Assembly: GCA_017618195.1 (NCBI GenBank)
Contig: JAFZUW010000023.1
Coordinates: 1-45,489, forward strand
Source of the DNA: Lachnospiraceae bacterium
GTDB lineage: Bacteria; Bacillota; Clostridia; Lachnospirales; Lachnospiraceae
DNA length: 45,489 nucleotides
Reading direction: 5' to 3'
A program made the translations under genes and the position numbers. This document shows, one piece after another, positions 1 through 7,448 of this stretch. The stretch's first letter is position 1. Every line of letters begins with the position of its first letter. The notes below the pieces were generated by a model. It ran no database searches. It worked only from the letters and a program-made list of their open reading frames with translations, and was not told the origin of the DNA.

Positions 1-129
1 GGAAAGAACGCTGCGAAAATAGCAGAGTATGTACGGAATCAACTGAAGGAAGATGAAGAGTATGATCAGATGTCGTTGAAAGAGTACATAGACCCGTTCA
101 CGGGTGAGCCGGTAGTAAAAGGCACATAA
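1..129 (+). CDS. tnpA: IS200/IS605-type transposase TnpA, C-terminal fragment
   Basis: The window opens inside an open frame that ends in TAA at 127-129 and gives 42 residues. The end contains EYVRNQLKEDE, QMSLKEY and DPFTGEPV, which I recognise as the C-terminal tail of the small Y1 transposases of IS200/IS605 elements. These single-strand transposases cut and rejoin DNA at hairpins in the element ends. The catalytic HUH and Tyr residues lie upstream of the window, so activity cannot be judged. A densely structured stretch ending in a 9-bp hairpin follows directly, as expected for the right end of such an element. The family call rests on a short tail. Confidence 0.7.
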   Translation, partial: GKNAAKIAEYVRNQLKEDEEYDQMSLKEYIDPFTGEPVVKGT

Positions 130-265
130 AAAGAGGCTCTTTAGAGCCGGCCCGTGACCGCAGTGCGGTTGGCGATTCTTCAGAGCCTCTTTAGAGGCAA
201 GCAGGGATTAGCGGCTTATAGCCGCAGAGCAAACCACCAGCTAAGCTGGTGGTAATGATTGTGGT
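130..265 (+). mobile_element. Right end of IS200/IS605-like element with nested hairpins
   Basis: Four hairpins follow the transposase stop. GGCTCT-TT-AGAGCC is at 135-148 and GCCTCT-TT-AGAGGC at 185-198; the two can also pair with each other around an ACCGC/GCGGT hairpin. GCGGCT-TAT-AGCCGC is at 211-225. A perfect 9-bp hairpin ACCACCAGC-TAA-GCTGGTGGT is at 233-253. IS200/IS605 elements end in a subterminal hairpin with the cleavage site a few bases 3' of it, so the real boundary is probably within about 15 bases after 253. The exact end is inferred. Confidence 0.6.
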
Positions 266-273
266 TTTTTGGC

Positions 274-309
274 ATAAAAGAAACAGACAACAGGCGTCCC
301 CGTTGTCTG
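274..309 (-). terminator. Terminator of the threonine operon
   Basis: On the minus strand CAGACAAC at 309-302 pairs with GTTGTCTG at 291-284 and is followed by a T-rich run at 283-274. It lies about 50 bases after the ApgM-like gene stop and fits a Rho-independent terminator. Confidence 0.75.
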
Positions 310-356
310 CTTCTTTGCCTCATCCATTGTTGAGGACTCTTTTTCCCTTTTTGGTA

Positions 357-1565
357 CTACTTTATTTCCAGATAATGGTCCATCAGCCGATAGCCCTCAG
401 CAAAGAAATTGCCGGAGGTCTCAGCCTCTTTCTCATTATATCTCTGGCACTTCTTAACATCCCGCTTCGTACTGTCGTAAATCAGATACGGGATGGGCGT
501 CGAGGTGTGGGTCCTCTTCGAGATCGGCGTCGGATGATCCGGCATGACTAACATGCGGTAATCGACTCCGGCCTTATCAAGACCTTCCTTGACGATACGG
601 ATCACTCTCTCGTCCAGGTACTCGATCGCCTGAATCTTGTTCTTCAGGCTCCCCTGGTGTCCCATCTCATCCGGAGCCTCCAGATGGATGTATACGAAAT
701 CGTAACCTTCTTCGGTAAGCGCACGGACCGCAGCCCCTGCCTTGCCTTCGTAATTGGTATGCAGCCCGCCGTTGGCACCTTCCACCTCGATGTTGTGCAT
801 TCCGGTACCGACCGCGATTCCTTTCAGAAGATCGACTGCCGATATCATCGCACCCTTCTTTCCGGTCTTGCCGGCAAATGAGGTGAGGCCCGGTTTGGTT
901 CCGGCTCCCCAGAACCATAACGAGTTGGCTTTATTGAGACCCTTCTTCGCGCGCTCCACGTTAAGCGGATGCTCGTTCAGGATGTCAAAGCTTCTTTTCT
1001 GGATCTCCCGAAGCACATCTTCCTTCGGTAGATAACCACCTATCTTACTACCCAGTATATCATGTGGCGGCGTAAGGTCAACTACTTTTCCGCAATTCCA
1101 TACAAAAAGATGACGATAACTGGTCCCGACATAGAAGTGGAACCCCTGCCATTCGAGTTTTTTTCGTACTGCCTCGATCAAAATTGACGCATCTTCCGTC
1201 GAAATCTCGGAAGAGCTGTGATCGATGATCGTCTTCTCCTCATAAGGGAGTCCGTCATCGGAAACGGTCACCAGATTGCACCGGATCGCGATATCCGTGT
1301 CCGCCAGATCCACACCGATGCTCAGTGCTTCAAGCGGAGAACGCCCCGTATAATACTGTTTCGGATCGTATCCGAGTACCGCGAGGTTCGCCGTGTCGCT
1401 GCCCGGCTTCATTCCTGCGGGGATCGTGCTTGCAAGTCCGATCTCGCCGTACGCGGCCATTTCGTCCATCATAGGCGTTTCCGCATACTCAAGCGGTGTC
1501 TTCCCGCCAAGCTCCTCAATGGGCTCGTCGGCCATGCCGTCGCCCAATACTACTACATATTTCAT
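357..1565 (-). CDS. apgM: ApgM-type phosphoglycerate mutase-like protein, probable homoserine kinase
   Basis: The 402-residue product starts with LGDGMAD, has GSDTANLAVLGYDP near residue 55 and PDHPTP near 345. These are metal-site and phospho-acceptor motifs of the archaeal-type 2,3-bisphosphoglycerate-independent phosphoglycerate mutase branch of the alkaline phosphatase superfamily. The start follows a GGAAAGG site. The gene is 29 bases downstream of hom in the same operon. ApgM-like proteins next to homoserine dehydrogenase have been proposed as homoserine kinases replacing ThrB, and this context favours that role over glycolysis. No ThrB-type kinase is present in the window. The family call is firm; the substrate is inferred. 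Confidence 0.85.
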   Translation of the reverse strand: MKYVVVLGDGMADEPIEELGGKTPLEYAETPMMDEMAAYGEIGLASTIPAGMKPGSDTANLAVLGYDPKQYYTGRSPLEALSIGVDLADTDIAIRCNLVTVSDDGLPYEEKTIIDHSSSEISTEDASILIEAVRKKLEWQGFHFYVGTSYRHLFVWNCGKVVDLTPPHDILGSKIGGYLPKEDVLREIQKRSFDILNEHPLNVERAKKGLNKANSLWFWGAGTKPGLTSFAGKTGKKGAMISAVDLLKGIAVGTGMHNIEVEGANGGLHTNYEGKAGAAVRALTEEGYDFVYIHLEAPDEMGHQGSLKNKIQAIEYLDERVIRIVKEGLDKAGVDYRMLVMPDHPTPISKRTHTSTPIPYLIYDSTKRDVKKCQRYNEKEAETSGNFFAEGYRLMDHYLEIK

Positions 1566-1594
1566 TGTCGGCCTTTCCGGTCATTCCGTTATGA

Positions 1595-2800
1595 TCAGAT
1601 TTCGTAACGGATACGGCCTATAATATCGATCTTCGCCGCTGCTTCCTCGAAATCTCTCTCGGTCATAACTTCGGTGACAAATGCGAACTCGCGTCCTTCA
1701 CACTCGAGAATGGAGATTTCCTTCCGGATCGGGAAGAGTTCCTTTGCCTTATCGGCTTCGGAAAGCGGAACGCGTACGAAGAATTTGCTCTCCATATCGC
1801 CCTTGCTGCCGAGGATCAGCTTCTCCTTTTCCCAAAGGATCGGAATATTTACATGCCGATGTTTTGCGGCATCGATTACGTCGGAAGCCACCGCGCTCGC
1901 AGTGGGAAGTTTGCCTGCGCCCTTACCGTAGCATACTACGTCGTTGAGCATGTTGCCGCGGATCATAATGGCGTTGTATACGCCGTTCACCGGGTAAAGC
2001 GGGTTCGTCTTGCGGACCATATACGGAGCCACGATCGCGTATACGATGCCGTCCTTTAAGTAGCTGCGGCCGAGAAGCTTGATACCGTGCTTCATCGCCT
2101 TTGCGTAAGCTACGTCGATATCGGTGATGGCGGTAATGCCTTCGGTATAAATGTCTTCAAAATCAACCTGGTGACCGTAAGCAAGCGAAGTCAGAATTGC
2201 GATCTTTCTGCAGGCGTCATGACCTTCGATGTCCGCAGCGGGATTCCGCTCGGCGAAGCCGTTGCTCTGCGCGTCCTTCAAAGCATCTTCAAAGCTCAGG
2301 TTCTGCTCGCGCATCAAAGTCATCATATAGTTGGTCGTGCCGTTCAGGATACCGCATACCTCTTCCACTTCGTCGGCGGTAATGGAACGAATCAACTGGC
2401 GGATTACGGGAATACCGCCGCCAACGCTTGCTTCAAACAGATAGTTGATGTTCTTGTTCCGGGCGATCTCGATGAACTCGGCGCCGTGCTTTGCAACGAG
2501 CTCCTTGTTGGAGGTGCAGACACTGCGGCCGGATTCGAGAGCGCGCTTCGTGAACTCATAAGCGGGCTTCAGTCCGCCCATCGTCTCGACAACGATCTCA
2601 ACACTGTCATCCTTTAAAATATCTTCATAATCATGCGTCAGATACGGCTCCACGGGATCTCCCGGAAAATCGCGAAGATCAAGCACGTACTTCACGTCAA
2701 GCGGGAAGCCGACACGCTTTGCTATAATATCACGGTTCTGCGTAAGGACGTCAAATACGCCCGATCCAACCGTTCCGTATCCTAAAATCGCAACATACAT
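1595..2800 (-). CDS. hom: Homoserine dehydrogenase
   Basis: The 401-residue enzyme reduces aspartate semialdehyde to homoserine with NAD(P)H, the branch step to threonine and methionine. It shows the Rossmann motif GYGTVGSG, then NGTTNYMMTLM near 205 and AERNPAADIEGHDACRK near 235, the conserved substrate/catalytic region. The last ~80 residues have the length and pattern of a regulatory ACT domain. I chose ATG at 2800 rather than the TTG at 2809, because the AGGAGA site is about 10 bases before the ATG but almost touches the TTG. It sits second in an operon after an ACT regulator and before the ApgM-like gene. Confidence 0.95.
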   Translation of the reverse strand: MYVAILGYGTVGSGVFDVLTQNRDIIAKRVGFPLDVKYVLDLRDFPGDPVEPYLTHDYEDILKDDSVEIVVETMGGLKPAYEFTKRALESGRSVCTSNKELVAKHGAEFIEIARNKNINYLFEASVGGGIPVIRQLIRSITADEVEEVCGILNGTTNYMMTLMREQNLSFEDALKDAQSNGFAERNPAADIEGHDACRKIAILTSLAYGHQVDFEDIYTEGITAITDIDVAYAKAMKHGIKLLGRSYLKDGIVYAIVAPYMVRKTNPLYPVNGVYNAIMIRGNMLNDVVCYGKGAGKLPTASAVASDVIDAAKHRHVNIPILWEKEKLILGSKGDMESKFFVRVPLSEADKAKELFPIRKEISILECEGREFAFVTEVMTERDFEEAAAKIDIIGRIRYEI

Positions 2801-2870
2801 TTTATTCAATCTCCTTCGGACCGCTGCGGACCCGTTTTGTTCGGATCACCGCAGACCGGATTATTATTCT

Positions 2871-3311
2871 CTACTCGCTTCCGAGTATCTTCAGATAGTG
2901 GACGCCCTTTATATTACGCACGCCGGAAAGAAGGTCCTCCGTCGCTTCGGTTTCCGGAAGGATTTCCACACCGAGTGCAACCGAGGCGATTCCGCCGGTC
3001 GGGATGCTCTGCTGGATGGTCAGCACGTTTGCCTTGCTTCCGGCAATCTTCTGCAGGATCCGCGAGAGAATGCCGGGCTGGTCATCCACCTGAAGCATGA
3101 TGTTTAACGTCTTGCCGCGCGAATTCTCATGAAACGGCAGGATCGCGTCGCGGTACTTGTAAAAAGAACTTCTGCTTAATCCGATCGCGTCCGTTACTTC
3201 CTGAACGGTCAGGGATTCATCACAGGCGAGTCGATGCTTCGCCTCTACCACTTTCAGCAGAACCTCCGGCAAAGCTGACTTAGTTACGATATAGTACTCT
3301 TCCGTTCCCAA
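2871..3311 (-). CDS. ACT-domain regulator of the PheB/ThrR type
   Basis: This 146-residue protein has an N-terminal helix-turn-helix-like part (residues ~25-55, with TVQEVTDAIGLSRSSFYKYR). A C-terminal ACT domain (~70-145) contains the typical DQPGILSRIL start. The length matches the PheB/UPF0735 family. A Bacillus subtilis member is reported to control threonine genes (ThrR); that link is from memory. Start: TTG at 3311, preceded by AGAAGGAGG about 8 bases upstream. The upstream in-frame ATGs lack a site. As first gene before hom, it probably senses threonine or a related amino acid and regulates its own operon. Confidence 0.8.
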   Translation of the reverse strand: MGTEEYYIVTKSALPEVLLKVVEAKHRLACDESLTVQEVTDAIGLSRSSFYKYRDAILPFHENSRGKTLNIMLQVDDQPGILSRILQKIAGSKANVLTIQQSIPTGGIASVALGVEILPETEATEDLLSGVRNIKGVHYLKILGSE

Positions 3312-3395
3312 AAGTGTACCCCTCCTTCTGTCAGGTCCCATTGCTGTCGGCGTTTTTGTATGTCCCACGCAAACATTTGTCCACAAGATAACGCA

Positions 3396-3424
3396 ATTCT
3401 ATCACAAAAGTATCGGAAAAGCAA
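3396..3424 (-). promoter_or_regulatory. SigA-type promoter of the threonine operon
   Basis: On the minus strand TTGCTT (3424-3419) is separated by 17 bases from TAGAAT (3401-3396), about 85 bases before the TTG start. The rest of 3425-3510 is AT-rich and shows nothing I can name. Confidence 0.65.
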
Positions 3425-3510
3425 CCTTTTTTCCTTCAAGATAAAGTGAAAGATTTCCTTGTTTTTCCTGTCGGCGCGGCCGAAAAAGACGGGCGGCGGC
3501 GCCGGTCCGC

Positions 3511-3544
3511 AAAAAAACAGAGCAATCCGCAGACTGCTCTGTTT
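3511..3544 (-). terminator. Terminator of adhesin/peptide cassette 1
   Basis: On the minus strand AAACAGAGCA (3544-3535) pairs with TGCTCTGTTT (3524-3515) and is followed by a T run, 40 bases after the peptide stop. It closes the two-gene unit adhesin 1 plus peptide 1. Confidence 0.8.
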
Positions 3545-3584
3545 GAGGAATACTAAATTGCAGGAATGTCGAACAAAAACCGTA

Positions 3585-3701
3585 TCAGGTTCCCGGCTGA
3601 TCGTCCCCGGTACCGCCCCAATGGTCGCCGGATTCCGTAACCACGTCTGCGTTTACCAGCTCAACAACTTCCAATTCGGCTTCTTCAAAAAACTTCTTCA
3701 T
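3585..3701 (-). CDS. Small acidic peptide, cassette 1
   Basis: This 38-residue frame is too short for usual gene calling. AAGGAGG at 3714-3708 sits 6 bases before ATG. The product starts MKKFFEEAELEV, continues VELVNADVVTES, then has a Trp at 28 and a Gly/Asp-rich tail ending QPGT. It begins 35 bases after the adhesin stop and precedes a terminator, so it is the last gene of the adhesin transcript. The second cassette has a 41-residue paralogue in the same place. The N-terminal 24 residues are well conserved and the tail varies. There is no signal peptide, Cys or membrane segment. It resembles short leader-core peptides, but no modification gene is nearby. Function unknown. Confidence 0.85.
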   Translation of the reverse strand: MKKFFEEAELEVVELVNADVVTESGDHWGGTGDDQPGT

Positions 3702-3736
3702 AGCTTACCTCCTTAGTAATAGCCTGTGCCCCTCAC

Positions 3737-6613
3737 TCAGTCCTGAATCGACCAGAACTTGTTGTCTCTTACATAAAAAGTATAGTAGAACCATACCGAC
3801 TCACGGCCCTCTTCGTCCGTGTAGTAAACCGTCAGATAAAGCGTGTCATCCTCATATTCCGCGGGAACGACAAGACGGAGCACGTTCAGTCCGTCGTAAT
3901 CCTTCACATAGGGATCATGAGAAAGAAGCTTTGCGGTCTCAACTTTTGCGGAAGCCTTACGTCCGGGCATGTCGCAGAAGGCATCCACAAGGTTTTTGTT
4001 GTTCTGCGTCTCATAGAAGATTGCGGCATCATGGCCGAAGCCTTCGTTCGAAATCGTAATGCGGCTGTATTCCGCACGCTTTTCGTCTACGCCGTATACC
4101 ATCGAGATCAGCATGAACTGATCATCCTTGTACTGACCTTCCTTCAGCTCTTCATCGTATGCGTAAGGAGCCGGAGCTGCTTTTCTGAGGCCTGCGTTTC
4201 TCTTCTGAATGAATACGTACTCATCCGCATTCTTGTCGGCCGTCAGACGGCTGTAAACCGCGGAGCCGGGGATCAGGTAGTGATCGTTGAAGGAAATGAT
4301 ATGGCAGTACAGCCAGGGGGTCTTTCCTCTTACAATCTCAACCGGACGGAGAATCGTCTCAAACTCAGCATCCTCGTAGTCAAATGTGTAAACGTCCTCG
4401 CCGGGAGCGTACAATTTGCCGGTGGCAACATCGCGCCAGTAAATCGTATATTCACTGTTGGTCGAGTGCTCGCCGAGGCAGATGTCGATCTCGTCGTCGC
4501 TAAGTTCGGGGAGCTCGCCGGTCGTCTCGGAACCGAGGTATGCGGTATAGTCATCGGCATCCTCATCATAGAAACCGTCCTTGTAAACTTCAATGCGCTC
4601 GCCGTCGGGATCAACCAGATAGAAGGTTGCCTTGTACTGCTTGCGGAGTACGATGTGGTACTGCGCAACAACGCCGTCTGCATCTACAAAACCGTTTGCG
4701 TCTACCTTCGTAACCGTCGTGTCAACGTATCCTTCCGGAACGCTGTAGGAAATATCGAAAAGACCGTTCTCACCGAACCTGTCGGCCGATACGCCGTAAG
4801 AAGCGCCGGTCTTGCTTCCGTTCTGAACCTGACTTCCGAGAACCGGAACGTCGTAGGTATATTTGCTTACAAACTTGTCGTAGCTTACGTTCTTATCAAT
4901 TGCTTCGTCATATACCGAAACAACCGAAGCGGAACCGTTCAAAGGATTAACCTTCTCTCGCGCCGTCACGGAAGTGCTTCCGTTCTTCGTGAATCTCTCA
5001 TTCAGCGTTACGGCAAATGAGGACGCATCCGGCCTCGAGAAATCCTTGTTCTGCTTGTCATCCCACATAACGTCAACCGTTACCTTTGCGGTAGGATAAA
5101 GAACGAAGTATACGTTGGAATTTCCGAAGGTGTACTCGGTCGTCCAGTCGATGTCATCCTTGCGGGTCATGTTCTTATAGTTGCCGGTATTCAGAAGGCC
5201 GCTTCCGCTAAGCGCATCCGCCCACTTCTTTCCGTCCTCGTACACTTCAAACTTAAAGCCGCAGCCGTTCTCAAGAAGCTCCGCGTAGTAGCTCATATCG
5301 GAAGAAGCCATTGCGTTCTTCACTGCTGCCTTGTTGCTTCCTGCCGCATCATTTACGAGTGCTGTTACGGATTCGCCCTTCTTGAAGCCCTTGGAGCTTG
5401 TATCGGGCATCGGAGCCTTTTCCGTTCCGATGAATGCCTTATATACGGAAGCGGGGATCTCATAAAGCTTTCCGTCCGTACCGTAATACATATAATGAAC
5501 GGTGTACTGCGGATCGCAATCCTTCACGTACTCTTTCGGAAGGTTGAATCCGAAGTGTCCCATCTCACATTTGATGTCGATGCTCTTTGCGACAATCTGA
5601 CCTGCATGATGTCCGTAACCGCAGTATTTGTCGGTCACATTTGCCGACGGAGCAAGGATACATCCGCGAAGCGCGTTGTAAAGGTTAACCTGCTCTGCCT
5701 CAAAGAAGTTGAACAAAACGCGGGAATTGTCCGAGCTGCTCTGGCTGATCTGCTTCGATCCGATATAGAAGCAATCGGTCTGGCCGCCCTTGATGTTAAC
5801 GGTCTTACCTTCCACACTGATAACCGCATAAGCGCCGGAAGGAATGTTCAGGGTAATTCCGTTAGCGGACTGGTTCCACTGTGCTTCCGTCAGACGGAAA
5901 TAGTTTACGGTATTGCTGCCGGTCAGAATCAGCTTGCCCTGCGCGGCCTTTACGGTACCGTTAACGGTCTGGGAAGCAAGGTTTGCACTCTTCGTACGAA
6001 GAGCTGCCATTTCATTATTAAAATTGATCAGCTTATTTTCCGGAAGATACACCAGCGTCTTACGGATCGCATCATTAATATAAGAGTTGCCCTGACCGGG
6101 ATCGGACAGGCTCGTTACCTTATCGGAAACGACATAGATGTGCTCAACGCCGTTATAGTTCTGGTTAACGTAACCGAACGTCCTGCTCTTTGCATTGTTG
6201 CAGATAACCGCTGCCGCACCGTTAATATTTGCATTGGCCTGCTGCGGGTTTGAAAGCGAGTCGTTCGTAAGGAAACCCTTGATCGGGAATCCGCCGTTCG
6301 GGCAGGATGCAATCTTGAACTCGTCTGCGGCGATACGGCCGTCCGCATCGGAATAGCATCCGTTGTTCGGGTTGATCACAACGTTCTGTCCGAACAAAGA
6401 AAAATGGCCCGCGATGCCGAGATAGTATTTGTCCTTCTCGTCCTTTTCGGTGCCATACAGCAATTTGTTATAGTCTTTTTGCGTTGTAGGCTTAATCAGT
6501 GCAGCCGTTCTGTTCTGCACGAAAGCCAGTGCCTCCTGGGGTAATACGGCCGAAAAAGCCAGTACAAGTGTCAGTACGGCACAAATCACCCTTTTTCCAA
6601 ATAATTTTTTCAT
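3737..6613 (-). CDS. Secreted adhesin-like protein, choice-of-anchor A plus Cna-B-like domains (copy 1)
   Basis: The 958-residue product has a signal peptide (1-30, basic start, hydrophobic core, ending EALA). Residues ~64-358 match the choice-of-anchor A/pAdhesive pattern: YYLGIAGHFSLFG, DGRIAADEF, then VLFNFFEAEQVNLYNALRG with CILAPSANV and HHAGQIVAKSI. Residues ~510-665 look like a Cna-B-type beta sandwich (VDVMWDDKQNKDFSRPD, then YSVPEGYVDT). The C-terminal ~250 residues are beta-rich and unrecognised, ending DNKFWSIQD. There is no LPXTG or membrane tail, so surface retention is unexplained. The start follows GGAGGAGG. A small peptide gene follows by 35 bases. A paralogue lies upstream (7449-10367). 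Confidence 0.85.
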   Translation of the reverse strand: MKKLFGKRVICAVLTLVLAFSAVLPQEALAFVQNRTAALIKPTTQKDYNKLLYGTEKDEKDKYYLGIAGHFSLFGQNVVINPNNGCYSDADGRIAADEFKIASCPNGGFPIKGFLTNDSLSNPQQANANINGAAAVICNNAKSRTFGYVNQNYNGVEHIYVVSDKVTSLSDPGQGNSYINDAIRKTLVYLPENKLINFNNEMAALRTKSANLASQTVNGTVKAAQGKLILTGSNTVNYFRLTEAQWNQSANGITLNIPSGAYAVISVEGKTVNIKGGQTDCFYIGSKQISQSSSDNSRVLFNFFEAEQVNLYNALRGCILAPSANVTDKYCGYGHHAGQIVAKSIDIKCEMGHFGFNLPKEYVKDCDPQYTVHYMYYGTDGKLYEIPASVYKAFIGTEKAPMPDTSSKGFKKGESVTALVNDAAGSNKAAVKNAMASSDMSYYAELLENGCGFKFEVYEDGKKWADALSGSGLLNTGNYKNMTRKDDIDWTTEYTFGNSNVYFVLYPTAKVTVDVMWDDKQNKDFSRPDASSFAVTLNERFTKNGSTSVTAREKVNPLNGSASVVSVYDEAIDKNVSYDKFVSKYTYDVPVLGSQVQNGSKTGASYGVSADRFGENGLFDISYSVPEGYVDTTVTKVDANGFVDADGVVAQYHIVLRKQYKATFYLVDPDGERIEVYKDGFYDEDADDYTAYLGSETTGELPELSDDEIDICLGEHSTNSEYTIYWRDVATGKLYAPGEDVYTFDYEDAEFETILRPVEIVRGKTPWLYCHIISFNDHYLIPGSAVYSRLTADKNADEYVFIQKRNAGLRKAAPAPYAYDEELKEGQYKDDQFMLISMVYGVDEKRAEYSRITISNEGFGHDAAIFYETQNNKNLVDAFCDMPGRKASAKVETAKLLSHDPYVKDYDGLNVLRLVVPAEYEDDTLYLTVYYTDEEGRESVWFYYTFYVRDNKFWSIQD

Positions 6614-6708
6614 ATAATATAGCCTCCTCCGGGGGTCTCCGGCCCCATCCGCGCTTAGTATTGATAAACTATTATCACGACGCGCGCAAATACAAACACA
6701 ACATTTAG

Positions 6709-6738
6709 ACTATACTACTCTGTAAATAGGAAAGTCAA
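6709..6738 (-). promoter_or_regulatory. Promoter of cassette 1
   Basis: On the minus strand TTGACT (6738-6733), 18 bases, TATAGT (6714-6709). The leader of about 95 bases holds the motif ATACTAAGCG, which also occurs with small changes in the leader of cassette 2. Confidence 0.6.
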
Positions 6739-6785
6739 CCCCAAAATAGGAAAATTTATGAAAAAATCTGCATTTTCCGTTCTAA

Positions 6786-6819
6786 GGATAAGATACTACA
6801 TCGGATAAGAAACTACATG
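6786..6819. repeat. 17-bp tandem direct repeat, two units
   Basis: Two adjacent units (6786-6802, 6803-6819) share GGATAAGAWACTACATS with two mismatches. They lie 48 to 82 bases upstream of the -35 box of cassette 1, where activators usually bind. Function is inferred only from position. The surrounding 6740-7070 is AT-rich and I see no gene in it. Confidence 0.6.
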
Positions 6820-7071
6820 CTATGCCATTTTGCTTTGCACATTTGTGTATAATATGACAAATTCCCCTGTGCTGCTTCCATTGCACAATGTCAGTATTTA
6901 AAATGCTTACAGCGGTTTTTGATAGTAGTAAAATGCACTTTTGTATTCTGCTTCAAACATGTATAAAATATTTCCCATGTAGTTATTTATATACACTTCT
7001 ATGCAACAGGCATCCCACAGGTATTCAGCCGCACATATATAATATGAAGTAATTTAAAATTTTTCACATGC

Positions 7072-7124
7072 AAAAAAAAAGGAGTATGGGCACCACGGCC
7101 GAGCGCCCTATCCGTGCACTCCTT
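7072..7124 (-). terminator. Second, downstream terminator after cassette 2
   Basis: On the minus strand AAGGAGT (7124-7118) pairs with ACTCCTT (7085-7079) with inner GC-rich pairing, and is followed by nine Ts. It lies beyond the tandem repeat array, so any transcript passing the first terminator at 7233-7261 would carry the repeats and end here. Confidence 0.6.
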
Positions 7125-7128
7125 ACAA

Positions 7129-7228
7129 ACGCATAACGAAACAGTCTTCTCACACGCATAGCGAAACCATCTTCTGACACGCATAGTGAAACCATCTTCT
7201 CACACGCATAACGAAACAGTCTTTTCAC
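7129..7228. repeat. 25-bp tandem repeat array, four units
   Basis: Four head-to-tail units of exactly 25 bp start at 7129, 7154, 7179 and 7204 with the pattern ACGCATARYGAAAC followed by MRTCTTYTSAC. A degenerate fifth start (ACGCAAAAACGG) runs into the terminator stem. Units 1 and 4 are nearly the same and units 2 and 3 are nearly the same. The period is not a multiple of three, and I see no convincing reading frame. There are no spacers, so this is not CRISPR. Confidence 0.9.
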
Positions 7229-7232
7229 ACGC

Positions 7233-7261
7233 AAAAACGGAGCAGCCCGAGGACTGCTCCG
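7233..7261 (-). terminator. Terminator of adhesin/peptide cassette 2
   Basis: On the minus strand CGGAGCAG (7261-7254) pairs with CTGCTCCG (7245-7238), followed by TTTTT. It is 32 bases past the peptide stop, the same arrangement as in cassette 1. Confidence 0.8.
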
Positions 7262-7293
7262 CTTTTCGTATTGAATTTTAATTAAATCAGTGA

Positions 7294-7419
7294 CTAAGGT
7301 TCCGGATATCCCGGCTCCGTTCCGCCCTGGCCTGCCCAGTAAGGATCGGACTCCGTAACGACATCGGAAGATACCAGCTCAACAATGCTTAAGTCAACTT
7401 CTTCAAAGAATTCCTTCAT
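7294..7419 (-). CDS. Small acidic peptide, cassette 2
   Basis: This 41-residue frame follows a GGAGGG site about 5 bases before ATG and lies 29 bases after the stop of adhesin copy 2. It starts MKEFFEEVDLSI, continues VELVSSDVVTES, has Trp at position 28 and ends with Gly, Pro and Glu (TEPGYPEP). Compared with peptide 1, MK, FFEE, VELV, DVVTES, W28 and PG at 36-37 are identical, while most changes are in the tail. Conservation of reading frame, length, position and Trp between paralogues argues that the peptide is really made. It has no signal peptide and no Cys. Function unknown. Confidence 0.85.
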   Translation of the reverse strand: MKEFFEEVDLSIVELVSSDVVTESDPYWAGQGGTEPGYPEP

Positions 7420-7448
7420 ATTTTCCCTCCGTAAAACGACCTCATGTA

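Noticed and set aside
249-551. 100-codon plus-strand frame after the IS end
   Set aside because: Overlaps the threonine operon terminator and is antisense to the ApgM-like gene.
3917-5020. 367-codon plus-strand open frame
   Set aside because: Lies wholly antisense to adhesin copy 1; no ribosome binding site and composition mirrors the coding strand below it.
6999-7184. 61-codon minus-strand frame through the 25-bp repeats
   Set aside because: The repeat period is not a multiple of three, so the repeats are not coding repeats. No ribosome binding site is seen.
7129-7228. CRISPR array
   Set aside because: The repeats abut with no spacers and are imperfect; no cas genes are present.
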